Assembly: GCA_964058845.1 (NCBI GenBank)
Contig: CAXKVR010000561.1
Coordinates: forward strand, 1-23,327
Direction of reading: 5' to 3'
DNA: 23,327 nt
DNA from: Carex sylvatica
Taxonomy: Eukaryota > Streptophyta > Magnoliopsida > Poales > Cyperaceae
Below are positions 10,824-21,003 of this stretch, in pieces. The notes below the pieces were generated by a model, which was not told the origin of the DNA, did not search any database, and saw nothing but the letters and a program-made list of their open reading frames with translations. Each line of letters begins with the position of its first letter. The first letter of the stretch is position 1. The translations under genes and the position numbers were made by a program.

Positions 10824-10876
10824 TTTTTTTTTTTTTTTTTTTGAGGAATCTCCAAATGTTATTGCTTTATTAAGCT
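10824..10876 (-). mobile_element. Small poly(A)-tailed retro-insertion (LINE/SINE 3' tail)
   Basis: On the minus strand the segment reads CTTAATAAAGCAATAACATT, then GGAGATTCCTC, then about 19 A. This is the look of a severely 5'-truncated LINE or SINE end. Partly similar flanks, CTCTACTGAAA on the left and CTCTGTGAAAA on the right, might be an aged target duplication. A second insertion of the same style lies at 20451-20495. Confidence 0.4.
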
Positions 10877-11972
10877 CTGTGAAAAGGTATGATGTCACTG
10901 CTGCTTATAGCAGCATGATAAGACATCCTATTTTTTTTAAAGGTGGTGTGGATTCGATCTATGTTAAAAATAAAAAAAATTGTGTGTAGAACTTACAGAC
11001 AATTTTCAAAAAAAAAAAAAAGAAGAAGATATAATAGGTCTGTCACTTGGATCTTCTATCTAGAGTTTAAAGGCATTTTTGAACAAACTATTTGTATTTT
11101 ATTGGATTGGGTCTTTTGGTGCTGCTTGTTTGATGGATATTAACTGGGGATTAATTAGGGGTATTTTGACTTTTGAGGTGTTTGGAAGAACAATATGTGG
11201 GGTAAGGGAGGTTGCGTTTTTGTGTTTGCTGATATCGTATGAACTCTGGGTAACGTATTCTCTCGCTTACCGTAAAAGATTTTCTCATTTTATAATTAAT
11301 TCTCAACTGCTGTGAAATTTATGTTAGAGGTAGTATTAATTGGCTTTGAAATTCGTGCCAAATTAAAGAGAACGGTTCAGATCCACAAATTCTAAAAGAT
11401 TTTCTATTACGGTACCCGGAGAGAATCTGAATTCATAAACTCTGTATGTTTTTACATGTTAATAGAGAAGTGGTGGTCTTTAAGACCACTTTCTTCGAAA
11501 ACAAAAAAAAGGAAAAAAAAAAAAACACTGGTCCTTACTTGCTTAAAAGTCAATTTTTAAAATGTTAAATATCATTATTGTGTTGTTTAAGTATAAAATT
11601 ATAAACAAATTTGTATTACTTGATGTCAACTGTTAACTTATGATATGTCAATTATATAATATTAAGTGATAATTGAGAATCAGTTTTTAGTATAATAAGT
11701 TAATAAAAGAGCAATATCTTTCGTGTAAGAATTTTGTTATGAATATTAAATGAAAGATAAAAGGTTAGATTTCTATTTTTCTATATATAAAAAAGTTGAC
11801 AATCAAACTTATGTAAGATATCAATCATATAATTATTCCAAGTTAATCAATCCAAGCTTGCCGAGAGTGAGGCAAAATCTCATGCATGTCTTCAGAATTC
11901 AAAGATTAACCATCACACTTGTTCTTATTTATTTTGTTTGTTAGTTTCTTATATTATAATATTGAGTGAGAA
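10877..11972. other. AT-rich intergenic DNA, no gene seen
   Basis: Open frames here are short and show no recognisable protein features or splice-linked continuation. The one clear structure is a palindrome, GTGGTC-TTTAA-GACCAC, near 11472-11488. Confidence 0.45.
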
Positions 11973-12454
11973 ATGAATATTCACTGTTGGTTAACGGTGA
12001 AAGATTAAGAACAAGAGTGAGTCTATGGCACTATGCATATTATGATTTGATTCGTAATACAGATTAATATTTTTGTTTTTAAAATTCTAACGATTGGCTC
12101 GAACCGTTCAATATGATTTTCATATGAATATGTACTTGCAAACCAAATTTTATATTTTTTAGAATTCTTTTACTATATTTAAAGATAGGTAGAAAATTAC
12201 TATTTTTTAATGGTCCAGAATTTTCAAATCAAGTGATTTTTTATCCATCTTAAAAAAAGTAAAAGAATTTAAAAAATATATAAAATTCAATCTACAAGTA
12301 CATATTCATACGAAGATCATGTTAAACGGTTCAGACTGATCGTTAGAATTTTGAAAACGAAAATATTAATCCATATTACACACAATTCGTGATATGCATT
12401 GTACCACGTACTCCAAAAAAATCACCGTCGTGTAACAGTGAAAATGTGAATATT
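11973..12454. mobile_element. Fold-back MITE, family A, copy 1
   Basis: The two halves are inverted copies around about 12214. The left reads TTCTAACGATTGGCTCGAAC then GTACTTGCAAACCAAATTTT, and the right half carries the degenerate complements. The outer ends pair as AATATTCAC..GTGAATATT. The core word ACCAAATTTTATATTTTTT is shared with three other elements in the window. It has no coding capacity, and target duplications are not evident. Confidence 0.6.
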
Positions 12455-12555
12455 ATATTAATGATCTATTTACCGTTGTTTAACAATCTATTTCGATCAT
12501 ATAATATTTTAATATAAACAAAAATATATAATTTTTAGTAAAAAATCTCAAGTCT

Positions 12556-12634
12556 ATTGGATTATCCAGCAGAATGACCATTTTCACTGAATAATCTAGC
12601 GAAAATGGTCTATGTAATTCCGCTGGATTATCTA
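12556..12634. repeat. Hairpin with GGATTATCCAGC arms
   Basis: GGATTATCCAGCAGAAT and GACCATTTTC on the left pair with GAAAATGGTC and ATTCCGCTGGATTATC on the right. The flanking AT-rich sequence (12480-12555 and 12635-12720) shows weaker inverted similarity, so this may be the centre of a larger decayed fold-back element ending at TAAAAATTTCGG near 12717. Confidence 0.5.
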
Positions 12635-12639
12635 CTATT

Positions 12640-13049
12640 TGATTCTAAAAATTGATTAAATCATATCATTTTTTTAATTTAATTAATTATTTTTAATGTT
12701 ATTAATAAAAATTTCGGAATGTAATATGTGATGATATGAGTTTCAGCCTATCAATGTTGTTTCGCATTCAGAAATGAAGTCGACGATATTTATTTATAAC
12801 CTCTCCTTTATGTACGTGGGACATTTTGACTCGTACAAAACCCATTTGATTGAAAAATCGACTCACCAGCGCCCGAAATGTTTATTTATAGTCTAATAAA
12901 AAAGAAAATAAACAAAATCATCTTATATTTTGGAGAATTCAAAAAATACTCAGACCATCAAACTGTTCTGCGGCCCAAAAATTGAGGGCCATCATATGCC
13001 CCTGCACCTCTTAGACTGATTTTGCGACCCCATTGTTATATGGAAAGGG
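12640..13049. other. AT-rich intergenic DNA, no gene seen
   Basis: Nothing supportable was found beyond similarity to neighbouring repeats. TTTATTTATA occurs twice (near 12788 and 12882). Confidence 0.4.
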
Positions 13050-13430
13050 TTAAAATGCACTATTGGTTTTGTGCCGCAACTATATTCACGTCTCTATCTC
13101 CGTTTACAAAGCTCAAACATGCGATCCGAACTGTTCATCTTATTCTACATATTAAAATATGTTTAGAGACCAAATTTTATATTTTTTGAAATTTTTTTAC
13201 TATTTTTTTAGATATGTACAAAATCACTGTTTTTGGATCATCCAAATGCAGTGATTTTGTACCTATCTAAAAAAATAGTAAAAAAGTTTCAAAAAATATA
13301 AAATTTGGTCTCTAAGCATATTTTAATATGTAGAACAAGATGAACGGTTCGGATCAACTGTTTGAACATTGTAAACGAAAATAGAGACGTGGAATATGGT
13401 TAGAACACATAACCAGTGGTGCATTTTAAT
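13050..13430. mobile_element. Fold-back MITE, family A, copy 2 (best preserved)
   Basis: This is a nearly complete palindrome of about 380 bp. The left arm runs from TTAAAATGCAC through CACGTCTCTAT, GATCCGAACTGTTCATCTT and TTAGAGACCAAATTTTATAT to GTACAAAATCACTG. The right arm is its complement in reverse order, ending GTGCATTTTAA. The centre lies near 13240. The arms differ at few positions by eye, so this copy is the youngest of the four or the best maintained. Both ends carry TTAA. A minus-strand open frame over the right arm is a by-product. Confidence 0.75.
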
Positions 13431-13579
13431 TCTTCTCTTGTTATATATTGATATCTCGTAAATGTATCTACTTTTCGACCCATATTTTATGTCAAAATCT
13501 GTGTTTAGAACCATTAAATCGGTCGTATTTCATTGAATATCTATATAATATGGTACTGCTGCAAGTTTATTCTTATTTT

Positions 13580-14800
13580 GTAGGAATCGAGTGAAATTGA
13601 GGAGAAACCTGGTTTTGAGAAATCTTGACAGCCGTACAACATCTTGTCCGGACTGTATCAGCCTCGACCCGATCACTAGTCCGACCATTGACTCGACCAC
13701 AGAAGAAGCACATTGACACGGGTCGTGTCAGACGAAATCTGACAGAAAATCTGAAATTTTGGAAAGAAGTCTGAATGAAGGAAAGTCAGTCTTGGGATCA
13801 TATAAGGGGAATTTCTTGCACTAGGAGAGGTATCTTAGCATACATGAGCTAACCCTAGGCGACTTCTTGGCGGTTGACTTGGAGGCGAATGAGAGAGGAG
13901 GAAAATGCAAGATTTATGATGATTTTTCTTTGTATTTTCGGGTTTTGTCATGAATTGTCTTTCTTACTCTTGTTTTGCTGTTTTTAGAATGATGTTTGAG
14001 TAGATTTTTAGTTTCTAGGGTTATGATGTAGTCGAATACTTTGTTTACTTGCTAGTTATTTGATTATGTGTTGATTCTTGTGTTTGCTTGCTTAAGTATT
14101 ATTTTAATTATTTTTCTGAAATTGATTGATTATTATTTAGTTTGACCACTAGATGAGGCCTCATCTATAAGGTACTGTGTTCAATTTGGTCTTTCAACCA
14201 GACTAGTATTTGAGGTAGGTTCACAAATCGAGAGGTAGAACCAATTAGTAGCCGAGATGTGAACTTTCCATACATCGAGAGATGGTGGATACCTTTAGTA
14301 AACCAAACAAGTGACTTAGGTAATTCAAATCAATAAACGAGAGTTGAGGTTAGAACCCCGAGAGGACTAAATTGCAATTCCGTTATCGAGTTCATTAAGC
14401 CAACAAATGAGAGTTGAGGTTTAGAAACATCAGGTACAGTCAGTTTACCCTTACAAGTCAATCGGCGCAGAAATTAGATAACAACAGTATTTATCCGAAG
14501 CTGACACGGACCGTGTCAATTCCAACACGAGTCGTGTCAGCCGAGAGACAGAGTTGCAGATGAGTCGGAAATTCTAGAAACCCTTTTAAACCAATTTAAA
14601 AATCCAATTTAAATTACCAGTTATTTCTTATTACTGTTGTTAGGATATGAAACAACCAAATCAACTTTTCACACACTTCTAGTTTTTCAATTAATTTAGG
14701 TTAATTCTAGTTTAAATTTGAATATTTCATTGGATTGATACCTTATCATACTACTCGATATAATTATGCACTTACAATTCGATTCAAAAAGTGTACCAAA
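13580..14800 (+). mobile_element. LTR-retrotransposon-like remnant (Ty3/gypsy type likely)
   Basis: A non-coding stretch of higher GC than its neighbours carries a TATA-like CATATAAGG near 13800, a TTTTCTTTGTATTTTCGG transition near 13925, and repeated GAGAGTTGAGGTT words near 14342 and 14408. It also holds perfect or near-perfect palindromes: TGACACG-GGT-CGTGTCA (13714-13730), TGACACGGACCGTGTCA (14502-14518) and ACACGAGTCGTGT (14525-14537). Palindromic CACGG/CCGTG words of this kind are common in plant Ty3/gypsy LTR and leader regions, so this is probably an LTR plus leader fragment. No gag or pol frame, primer-binding site or paired LTR was found. Confidence 0.45.
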
Positions 14801-15180
14801 ATTTAAAACGTACAGTTCATTGTATTGAAATTTTGATATATATTTTTGGTGTAACATATATATATTTTGGTAAATGGCACCAAGGATTTAATAAATTGGC
14901 ACAAATATCAAAGTTTTGCGTTCCATTGTTATGATTTCCAAATTGACACAAATATCAAGAATTTCACTGTCTCATGACAATCAAAGTTTTTTAAAATAAC
15001 AATTGAAATTATTAAAAAAAAAAATAGGACCGCAAAATTATTTAGAGATTTACAGATTGGAGCCGCATAATTATTGGGCGGCCTCACTTTTTGAGACCAC
15101 ACGAACATTTAACGTTTTAGTATTTCTCAAATTTTTTGGTGGTTTTTTTCATTTTTATTAGGGTATAAATAAAAATTTCG
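14801..15180. repeat. AT-rich DNA with a short direct repeat
   Basis: AAATTGGCACAAATATCAA (14893) recurs as AAATTGACACAAATATCAA (14940), 47 bp apart. No gene is visible. The right end, TAAAAATTTCGG, matches motifs at the ends of other repeats in the window. Confidence 0.4.
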
Positions 15181-16762
15181 GCAGCAGAGCTGTGTCAAAT
15201 TAATGAATTTTTTTTATAAACCATAATTAATAAATTGAAATTTATGGAATCAATATGATTATTTTTTTTTCAAAAACCATAAAGACCGAATTTATAATTC
15301 GGTCTTAAAATTAAGCTTTTTTTCAGACCGAAATGACCATTCGGTCTCCTCAAATTTTCACCAATTTCTGTTGCTGTGCCACAGAAGAGCCAAGTCCACC
15401 GACAGAAGCCCCATAGAGAATGGCGCATTCGGTCTTGGTTTTTTTTTTTACTGCCCCGGATCTGATGCAAGCTGGGAGGCACAGCAGCACCAAAGTATAA
15501 ACTCATTTATTCATGATATATATCTAAACTCATTTATAATTGCTTGAACAAGCTTTTACTAATTATTGTTATTTCTAACAAAGTATCTAAATATGACATT
15601 TTTAATTATTTATGGATAAGATGAATATTTCCTTAAAACATAATTACATATTTATATACAATATATTTAAGGTTGCTTTAAATATATTTAAGATTGGATA
15701 TTTGTTAGTTGTGCAAATAATTCTAAAAGTATTTCCTAGAACGACAGAACAACATTCTTCATGTTTCTTTTTTTATTTTAAAAATATATATTTTGTATTG
15801 TATTTTTACAGTATGTGTGTTTACAATACTTGATCTACTATAACCTAAAACTTGTAGAATTCATATCCCCTAAAGATTAAGAATTTTTTCTATTTAGACA
15901 TTGACAATCCGATAAAAATTCATATAAATATTAGAGAGCCTCTGTAATTAGATTGGTCCGAGTTCTGGTATTCAAATAACAGACGTATGATTGGAGAGGA
16001 TCCAATCTGCGTAAACTGGAATAATATTATCATCCACATATGTCTAAATTAATGAGGGTATGTTTGGATGTATTGAGAATAGCGAGAATAGCTAGCTATT
16101 CTGAATAGTGCTGTTTTGATTTATCTAAACATACTCAATTGCTATTCGGAACAGCGAGAATAGCGTTGTTCTCGCTATTCTCATTGTTCCAACAAAAATT
16201 AGAAATAGCATTTGTTGCAAAGAATGCATCCAAAGAATAGCGGCTCTATTCCAAAGAGTGCATCCAAACAACATTTTAGCTATTCCGAATAGCTTGAGTT
16301 AGCATTATTCTCTTACCATGCTATTCTTATTTGCTATTCTCAACAGTAGCTATTCTCGCTATTCTAGAGTGCATCCAAACGCACCATGAAACAATAGTAC
16401 GTCTTGTTATTTTTATCTGCATGTGGCCAAAATGGTTGATAAAATATTCTCCCCACACCTGTTACGTGAATCCACGTGGCAAAGCATGTAGACCGAATTG
16501 GAAAAAAGAAAATGCAGACCGAATTAGCAATTCGGTCGGGAGAAAAATAGATGGCTGCACAGAGACTGCACAGGTTGCGTGTGAAAAAGTGAAAAAATAG
16601 GAGAGACCAAATGATCATTTTGATATAGAAAAAAGTTTAATTTTAAGATCGAATTGTCAATTCAGTCTTTATAATTTAAAAAAAAAAAATTATATTGGTT
16701 CCGTAAATTTTAATTTATTAATTATAGTTTATAAAAAAAAATTCCAAATTAATTCCCTGCAG
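15181..16762. mobile_element. Non-autonomous TIR transposon with palindromic subterminal sites
   Basis: Long terminal inverted repeats of about 115 bp lie at 15190-15305 and 16646-16758. The shared words, read inward, are AATTTTTTTTATAAAC, ATAATTAATAAATT and AAAATTTAYGGAAYCAATAT. Six copies of AGACCGAATT or its inverse lie inside: paired palindromes at 15283-15305, 15325-15347, 16516-16537 and 16646-16668, and single arms at 15427-15435 and 16490-16499. They form three at each end. Short frames between them have no recognisable domain. The size and structure suggest a deletion derivative of a DNA transposon whose transposase binds the GACCGAATT palindromes. The superfamily is unresolved. Confidence 0.65.
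16056..16385. mobile_element. MITE nested in the TIR transposon, with ATGA flanks
   Basis: The ends are GGGTATGTTTGGATG and, reversed, GGTGCGTTTGGATGCAC, a GTTTGGATG-type terminus common in plant MITEs. ATGA occurs directly outside both ends (16052-16055 and 16386-16389) and may be the target duplication. The interior repeats AGAATAGC/GCTATTCT more than ten times in both orientations and repeats GAATGCATCCAAA-like words, so it can fold extensively. It interrupts the older element at 15181-16762. Confidence 0.7.
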
Positions 16763-17722
16763 ATTGGTAGTTGGTCTTTTCATCCCTTGGATCTGCTCGT
16801 TTATTCAATTGAACAATCCAACGGCGGAAACAAGAGAGAATATGCTTATGTCATATTCGATCACGCATTGTGGCCCTATTTTATGTAGTAAATCTCCATC
16901 TCTAGGTTAGGGGTCTAATTTGTAATTTTGTGTCGCTTTCAAGTTTCACATATTTGGTTAGGAATGCGCCATCATTGAATGCTAAAACCTTGACATAAAC
17001 ACCACTAACGTCAACAAAACATTAATTTATTACAAAATTACAAAGAAACAATTCTAAACAAAACTTGAGAAATTAATGTAATAATAATACGTTATTTTTT
17101 GTACATTTGATTGAAAACCGTCTTTAAATAGTGACAAAATTGTGCTTACTTCATTTTTTTTCTCTTGGCTTTGATGGTTATATCTTCAAACTGTGACAAA
17201 TCGATACAAGACGAAATAAGGATTTATAACTACCAGATAGAATTATAATTTATTCAAATAAAACTAGTTTTAATTTGATTTAAATCACTGAAACCTTAAA
17301 GGTATTATTTGAATGTAAAAATAAAGTAATTTTGCAAATAGTAATAATATTAATAAAAATAAAATCGATGTAGATCGAACTAACCAATGAATCTCATTTA
17401 ATTCAAAATTAAAATTTTTATATAATTACTTACACAGACGTTACGAAGGAGTTTAACTGAATCAAATATAAAAAATTAATGTTAATTTATCTAACGGGTA
17501 GTATTGTAGTAATAAAACTGCAGATAATTAAAAGTAAACAATGACAACTTGATGCATTTATTATTTTAACTCGTTAAAATGCATATCAAAATGGAGAAAG
17601 CGTGGTGATAGTGAGATACGGTCGGTGTAAACATTTAATGGACCAACATTTGTATATAAAAAACTCTCAAAAGCCAAATGGACGGTCAAGACTTGTGCAC
17701 ATAATATTACGAAGTACGTTGT
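16763..17722. other. AT-rich intergenic DNA, no gene seen
   Basis: Stop codons are dense in all frames. No long inverted repeat, splice-linked frame or RNA gene was recognised here. Confidence 0.45.
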
Positions 17723-17910
17723 GAATCCGTATCACCCCAGGTACCTGAGGTGCTAGTTGTAAATCTGGACCATTCTTTTCATTTTGCACGAATCTCAAAG
17801 CAAATCCCCTAAGTCCCAACTAGCTCTGGATTGAGTTTGGTTCAGCTGAATTAATCTGGACCGTCCATTTTTTAAAACTGTACCTCAGGTACCTGGGGGG
17901 ACACGGACTC
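17723..17910. mobile_element. MITE with 29-bp TIRs (CCCCAGGTACCTGAGGT)
   Basis: The left end, GAATCCGTATCACCCCAGG, continues into TACCTGAGGT. The right end, reversed, is GAGTCCGTGTCCCCCCAGG continuing into TACCTGAGGT. The 29-bp arms differ at three positions. A TCTGGACC word lies inside both arms in opposite orientation. There is no coding capacity. A target duplication is not clear. Confidence 0.7.
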
Positions 17911-18154
17911 GGCTTGTTGTTGGTGTGTTGGTAGGGTTTACAAGTTACAATCGCCTGCTCAGCAACAGAGCCACCAAACCCTGTGTTTTCTTCCCTTTCT
18001 GTCAACTTGATCTAACTAACAAACAAACCTTTCTCAAAATATATAGGGTACCGAACAAACACGAGATATGCCGTAGACGATATTCCTACCCCCTATTTCT
18101 TTCTTGGTCTGTATTTGAAACAATCAATACACAGACAAACACAGTACCAGGCGA

Positions 18155-18788
18155 CGGACCGAAATTTTTAAATATACAATTCAAAAAAAAAAAAAAAATC
18201 AAATAAGTACGATTTGATCATAATATTATTTTTAACATAATCACAACTGCGGACACAAATTGAGTGTTCGTAACATAACCAATTCTACTGCTCTCTAAAT
18301 AGGAGAGCAGAATCTTGTTATTTTAAATTGAATCGTTCATCTGTATTGAGATCCATGCATGAAAAATTCAGCAGTTTGATTTTTAATAACATAATCATGC
18401 TCTCCTATTTAGAGGACAACGAAGTCGGATCCATCCGTAACGATGTAACGTTAAATAATGGACACACATGTATTTTTTGCTGAAAAGTTTAATTTACACG
18501 GCTTTGAACGAGGTTTTCTGATTTTTTTGGTCAAAGCAACAGCAGCTTTGATTGATTTTCATACTTTCATCAATCTTTGATTGGTTAGAAAAAATTTATG
18601 AGGGTCCACAAAATCAATGCAAGTAGCTTTGATCACAAAGAAAATAATGCATGTAGTTGTCATTTAATGTTACGAACACTCCATTTGTGTCCGTAACATA
18701 AAGTTACAATTGGGTTAAAAATAAAATTCTGACTAAATCATATTTATTTGACTTTTTTTTTAACGGCAAAAGTAAAAATTTCGGGGCG
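18155..18788. mobile_element. TIR element of about 630 bp with internal hairpin
   Basis: Inverted arms of about 120 bp run inward from CCGAAATTTTTA through an A-run, TCAAATAAGTACGATTT and TTATTTTTAAC to GGACACAAATTGAGTGTTCG. The right arm has the matching complements, with GGACACAAATGGAGTGTTCG innermost. Inside, CTCTAAATAGGAGAGCA (18293) and its exact inverse TGCTCTCCTATTTAGAG (18399) define a smaller nested fold-back. The left of these also forms its own hairpin with the adjacent GCTCTC. No protein is encoded. Confidence 0.65.
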
Positions 18789-18970
18789 ACAAAATTTTGT
18801 CCCGGTCAATCATTTATTTTCGTGAATATATGAATAGTAGCCTTGACCATATCAATGGCAAGCTATTATGTTAATCGGATAAAGTCTCATTTTACATCAT
18901 GTAATCTGATATAGTACTTATAAATAAAGTATTAATGTTTGTGACGGAAAATGGAATGTGCAACCGTGAA

Positions 18971-19357
18971 TTTGTGAAGTAAGAATTTTGATTTACGTTG
19001 TATTTATATTTTTGTTGGCAAAGTTCAAACGGTTGATCTAAACCATTTAATGTGATATTCACATTAAAATATACTGGGAGATCAAATTTTATATTTCTTT
19101 ATATATATATATATATATATTACTAATTTTTAGATAAATAGAAAATTAATTAATTAATAAAATTTTGGACCATAAAAAACATTGATTTTCTATCTATTTA
19201 AATTTTAAATAGCAAACATCTTTTAAAAAAAGTATAAATTTTGGTCTCTCAGCACATTTTAATATGAATATCATGTTGAGCGATTCAGAATAACTATTTG
19301 AATTTTAAAAAAAAATATACAAGAGATGAGATAAAACATAGTTCTTACTTCACAACT
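18971..19357. mobile_element. Fold-back MITE, family A, copy 3
   Basis: The ends pair as TTGTGAAGTAAGAA and TTCTTACTTCACAA. Inner words TTCAAACGGTTGATCTAAAC and AGATCAAATTTTATATTTC are mirrored on the right with more mismatches than in copy 2. A (TA)10 microsatellite at about 19100-19120 sits in the left half and lengthens it. It shares the family core and arm words with the other three copies. Confidence 0.65.
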
Positions 19358-19987
19358 ATATATTGTTAGATTTTAGACAAATTGTTATGGTAAAATTGCA
19401 TTTAAAGAGGATGTGCTCATTAAACAAAAACTAATATAATGCTACGAATTAGTAAAAATAAAGCTCTGATTTTAGAAAGTACTAAATTAATAACAAATAA
19501 TATTTAGTTATTGAAAATTACATTTGTCATAGGTAAAAAAAGAAAGTTGGGTACTCTATAAAAATGATGGAGCTTCAGGTATCTAAAATAAATATTATGT
19601 TTGTCAAGAGTAAAATCAACTTAATCTAATTTTATCTGTTTTATTTATTGTCTACGATCAAATGCATCAAATTTTGATAAAATGGATATTTTGATGAAAT
19701 ATTATCCGTTCAATCCATCATTAACTTTGATGGATGTGTTAATAATTATTTATTATTTTAAAATGTGATCGCATAATTGTATATACTTATGTAATAGAAG
19801 ACCATATGCATAAGAGATATGTGTCACATCAATAACTAACTTTAAAAAAAAAAATCATCACATGAAAAAATATTGGTATTTAACAAACTTATACTGTTAT
19901 TTTATTTATATTTTATTATTTTGATTAGTTTCTAAAGAATTTCATTTAGTTTTAAGTTTTCCTTATTTTAAATAAACATTATTAAAG
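19358..19987. other. AT-rich intergenic DNA, no gene seen
   Basis: No supported gene or long repeat was found. TTTTGATAAAATGGATATTTTGATGA words near 19670 are locally repetitive only. Confidence 0.4.
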
Positions 19988-20384
19988 ATGAGCTACGGTG
20001 AGCCATGGAGTAAAACACGTTTGTACTCCACACCATATTTTCATTTTGAAAATGCAAACAACCGATTTGAACCTTCCAACATGTTCTCTAGATTGAAATG
20101 TGCTTGGAAACTAAATTTTACATTTTTTGAATTTTTTTACTATTTATTAAGCAAATTTAAAAATTGCTGTTTTGCTGTAAACAGTAAAAATTTATGGATC
20201 ATCGGATCAGCGATTTTCAAAGTGACTTAATAAATAGTAAACAAATTTCAAAAAATATAAAATTTGATCTTCAAACACATTTCAATATGAAGATCGTGTT
20301 GAACGATTCAGATCAGTTGTTTGAATTTTCCAAATAAAAATATAATACTACAAAGTAAAAACTTGTTTTACTCTATGACTCATT
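19988..20384. mobile_element. Fold-back MITE, family A, copy 4
   Basis: The halves are inverted around about 20186. GATGAG and ATGGAGTAAAACACGTTTGTAC on the left pair with GTTTTACTCTATGACTC on the right. The shared inner words are AAATGTGYTTGRARATCAAA and TTTTTTGAATTTTTTTACTAT. The right end lies about 620 bp before the GAPCp start codon. An open frame across the left half is a by-product. Confidence 0.7.
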
Positions 20385-20450
20385 TTAGTCTATCTCCACA
20401 TTATTATATCCTATAGCATCTACAATTCTACATGTAGTAGGTCGCTTTAT

Positions 20451-20495
20451 TTTTTTTTTGAAACATGACAGTAGCTGTCATGTGATATTTATTAA
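20451..20495 (-). mobile_element. 45-bp poly(A)-tailed retro-insertion with target duplication
   Basis: On the minus strand it reads TTAATAAATATCAC, then ACATGACAG and its inverse CTGTCATGT around a CTA loop, then TTTC and an A run. It is flanked by GTCGCTTTAT (20441-20450) and GTCACTTTAT (20496-20505), nine of ten bases equal. This fits a very short LINE/SINE 3'-end insertion made by target-primed reverse transcription. It lies in the distal GAPCp promoter. Confidence 0.6.
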
Positions 20496-20849
20496 GTCAC
20501 TTTATTGTATTAGTTAAAGCTTTAATTACACGAGTCTCAACAAAATGCGAATTTAATTTGATGAATTATCGTCCGTCGATTTGCTTAGAAACCTTTTCAA
20601 CATAAGATGGTCGGTGCATTTCAATTTTGGTAAATAAATCTGCTGTTATTCAGATTCCAACAACCGTTCACATTTTTCCCATGAGCAAATCTAGACGGAG
20701 AAATTTTTTCATGCGCGAATCTCAACGGAGATCAATTTTTAGCAGACTTATGTGTACGCTGGAAAATAGAGTGTGGAAATATCATTGAGTTGGCATGGCA
20801 ATGACATAAAGAACTCCGCCGGAAAGAAGAACCTCGTGCTCTTTGCTTC

Positions 20850-21003
20850 TATTTTATTATATATAAAAAAAGAAATCCTATCTATCGCCTTCGTCTCCCA
20901 TTTTCTAGGGTTTCTTTGGAGAACTCCAAGCGCAAAATCTCTCTGTAATCCATACATACAAAGGAAGAATCCTCTTTTTTCTTTTTTCTTTTAGTACCCA
21001 ATA
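20850..21003 (+). promoter_or_regulatory. GAPCp core promoter and 5'UTR
   Basis: TTATATATAAA at about 20857-20867 is a good TATA box. The transcription start should therefore fall near 20890-20900, giving a leader of about 110 nt. CTAGGGTTTC at 20907 is a telo-box (AAACCCTAG on the other strand), an element often found just downstream of the start site in plant housekeeping genes. The leader ends in a CT-rich run and AATA before ATGGCT, a normal plant initiation context. Confidence 0.65.

Noticed and set aside
10297..10898. Several frames with RAVTT, RHGTDPA and similar repeats
   Set aside because: They are translations of the GTGCCGTG tandem array and have low complexity on both strands.
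11079..11315. Hydrophobic 78-codon frame
   Set aside because: It is AT-rich intergenic sequence with no recognisable family or splice context. A hydrophobic translation is expected from T-rich DNA.
16331..16618. Frames on both strands near 16.3-16.6 kb
   Set aside because: They lie across the end of a MITE and the subterminal palindromes of a TIR element, with no domain or splice support.
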